Shown piece after piece: positions 5,674-6,504 of a DNA stretch of 6,504 bases. The stretch is from a bacterium (GTDB lineage Bacteria; ARS69): contig JALGZO010000523.1 in assembly GCA_025774865.1 (NCBI GenBank), positions 1-6,504 on the forward strand, given 5' to 3'. The position numbers were made by a program, and so were the translations under genes. The notes under the pieces are model-generated. The model had not been told where the DNA came from. It saw only the letters and a list, made by a program, of their open reading frames with translations, and did not search any database. How positions within the stretch are numbered: position 1 is the first letter of the stretch; every line of letters starts with the position of its first letter.

Positions 5674-6504
5674 GTGAAACTGCTGATCGACCTCGGAGAG
5701 TCGTTCCGGATCGCTCTCGAGGCGATGAGCGCCAACAAGGTCCGGGGAGCGCTCACGACACTCGGTATCATCATCGGCATCGTCGCGGTGATCACCACGA
5801 TGACGGCGGCCAACGGGCTGCAGAACACGTTTCGCCAGAGCTTCTCGTCGGTCGGCACGGACGTGCTCTACGTCTCGCGAATGCCCTGGGTCGTCATGAA
5901 CGACTTCTTCCTCTTCCGGAACCGACCGCCAATCGAGCTCCGACAAGCCCGCGAGCTCGAGCAAAAGCTCCGCGGCAAGGGCATCGTCAATCCCACCATG
6001 GACGGTCGCCGGGACGTCAAGTTCCAGGCCAAGACCATCGAGGGTGTGACGATCATCGGCACGACCGAGAAGCAGATGCTCGTATCCAGCGCCAGCCCCG
6101 AGACGGGCCGGTTCCTGATGCCGTTCGACGTGACTCATCGCAAGGCCGTCTGCGTCGTGGGAACCGAAATACGCGACGGGCTGTTCGGCGACGCGGATCC
6201 CATTCACAAGACCCTCAAGATCGGACGCACCGAGTTTCGCGTCATCGGCGTCATGGAGAAGCAGGGCGGCCAAATGTTCGGCGGTCCGAACTTCGATCGC
6301 CAGATCTTCGTCCCGATCACGTCCTACGTGAAGGCGTTCGGCGGCCATCGCGGCCGGCAAGACGTGAACGTCGCGGTCAAGGCTCCGACGCAGGAGGCGA
6401 TGAGTGATCTCGAGTTCGAGATCATCGGCGAGATGCGGAAGGTTCGCCGGCTGCGGCCCTCGGAGCCCGACGACTTCTCCATCAACCAGCTCGACACCCT
6501 GGTG
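5674..6504 (+). CDS. MacB/FtsX-type ABC transporter permease (partial, C-terminus beyond right edge)
   Basis: The first 277 residues of an inner-membrane ABC permease of the MacB family. ESFRIALEAMSANKVRGALT followed by the glycine- and isoleucine-rich helix (about 27-47) is the canonical MacB permease start. A large periplasmic domain (MacB_PCD, about 50-265) follows, with typical pieces: VCVVGTEIRDGLFGD (149-163), an IG-x8-VIGVMEKQGG stretch (183-199) and FVPIT (212-216). DDFSINQLD (266-274) precedes the missing second helix group. There is no nucleotide-binding domain at the N-terminus, so this is a permease-only subunit and needs a separate ATPase, presumably downstream. The start is a GTG at 5674, since no ATG occurs before residue 18; a weak GGCGGAAG (5663-5670) lies just upstream. 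With the adaptor it should form a mechanotransmission-type export machine, as known for MacAB, that pushes a substrate out of the periplasm. Confidence 0.92.
   Translation, partial: MKLLIDLGESFRIALEAMSANKVRGALTTLGIIIGIVAVITTMTAANGLQNTFRQSFSSVGTDVLYVSRMPWVVMNDFFLFRNRPPIELRQARELEQKLRGKGIVNPTMDGRRDVKFQAKTIEGVTIIGTTEKQMLVSSASPETGRFLMPFDVTHRKAVCVVGTEIRDGLFGDADPIHKTLKIGRTEFRVIGVMEKQGGQMFGGPNFDRQIFVPITSYVKAFGGHRGRQDVNVAVKAPTQEAMSDLEFEIIGEMRKVRRLRPSEPDDFSINQLDTLV

Noticed and set aside
4320-5858. Long minus-strand open frame (512 codons) opposite the adaptor gene
   Set aside because: The plus-strand frame encodes an unmistakable adaptor with a good ribosome site. The antisense product is rich in Leu, Asp, Arg and His with no domain order, as expected from the complement of acidic GC-rich codons.
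5644-6360. Minus-strand open frame (238 codons) opposite the permease
   Set aside because: It is a shadow of the MacB-type permease, which has clear family motifs on the plus strand.

Overview
The window comes from a GC-rich bacterium with G or C at most third codon positions. An outer-membrane-type export adaptor, an Lnt-type membrane protein and a MacB-type permease all point to a diderm (Gram-negative) cell. The phylum cannot be fixed from this sequence. The efflux genes look like those common in Acidobacteriota, Eisenbacteria and similar groups, but that is an impression, not a measurement. I see no mobile element, CRISPR array, tRNA or rRNA.

Layout: (1) Bases 1-1418, minus strand: the N-terminal 472 residues of a polytopic PMT/ArnT-like glycosyltransferase that runs off the left edge. 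(2) Bases 1419-1531: a 113-base divergent intergenic region with a sigma70-like promoter facing right, two TetR-type operators spaced two helical turns apart, and an 8-base inverted repeat. (3) Bases 1532-4259, plus strand: three genes joined by two 4-base stop/start overlaps. They encode a TetR repressor with a WHG-type C-terminal domain, a membrane carbon-nitrogen hydrolase built like apolipoprotein N-acyltransferase (Lnt), and a small exported thioredoxin-fold protein resembling YtfJ. (4) Bases 4260-4430: a 171-base gap with a weak hairpin, a weak promoter candidate and a strong purine-rich ribosome site. (5) Bases 4431-6504, plus strand: a MacA-like periplasmic adaptor followed 10 bases later by a MacB/FtsX-type ABC permease that runs off the right edge.

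The most interesting part is the tetR / Lnt-like / YtfJ-like cassette. It appears to be a self-regulated, translationally coupled envelope operon. The acyltransferase-like enzyme keeps the Glu-Lys-Cys triad and the expected 8-segment topology, but has Cys-His-Asp where E. coli Lnt has Cys-Tyr-Glu. Its exported partner has a possible lipobox cysteine and no CxxC pair. I infer an inducible envelope-modification or lipoprotein-related function; the substrate and inducer are unknown. The adaptor and permease appear to be a separate export system (MacAB-like) whose ATPase is not in the window.
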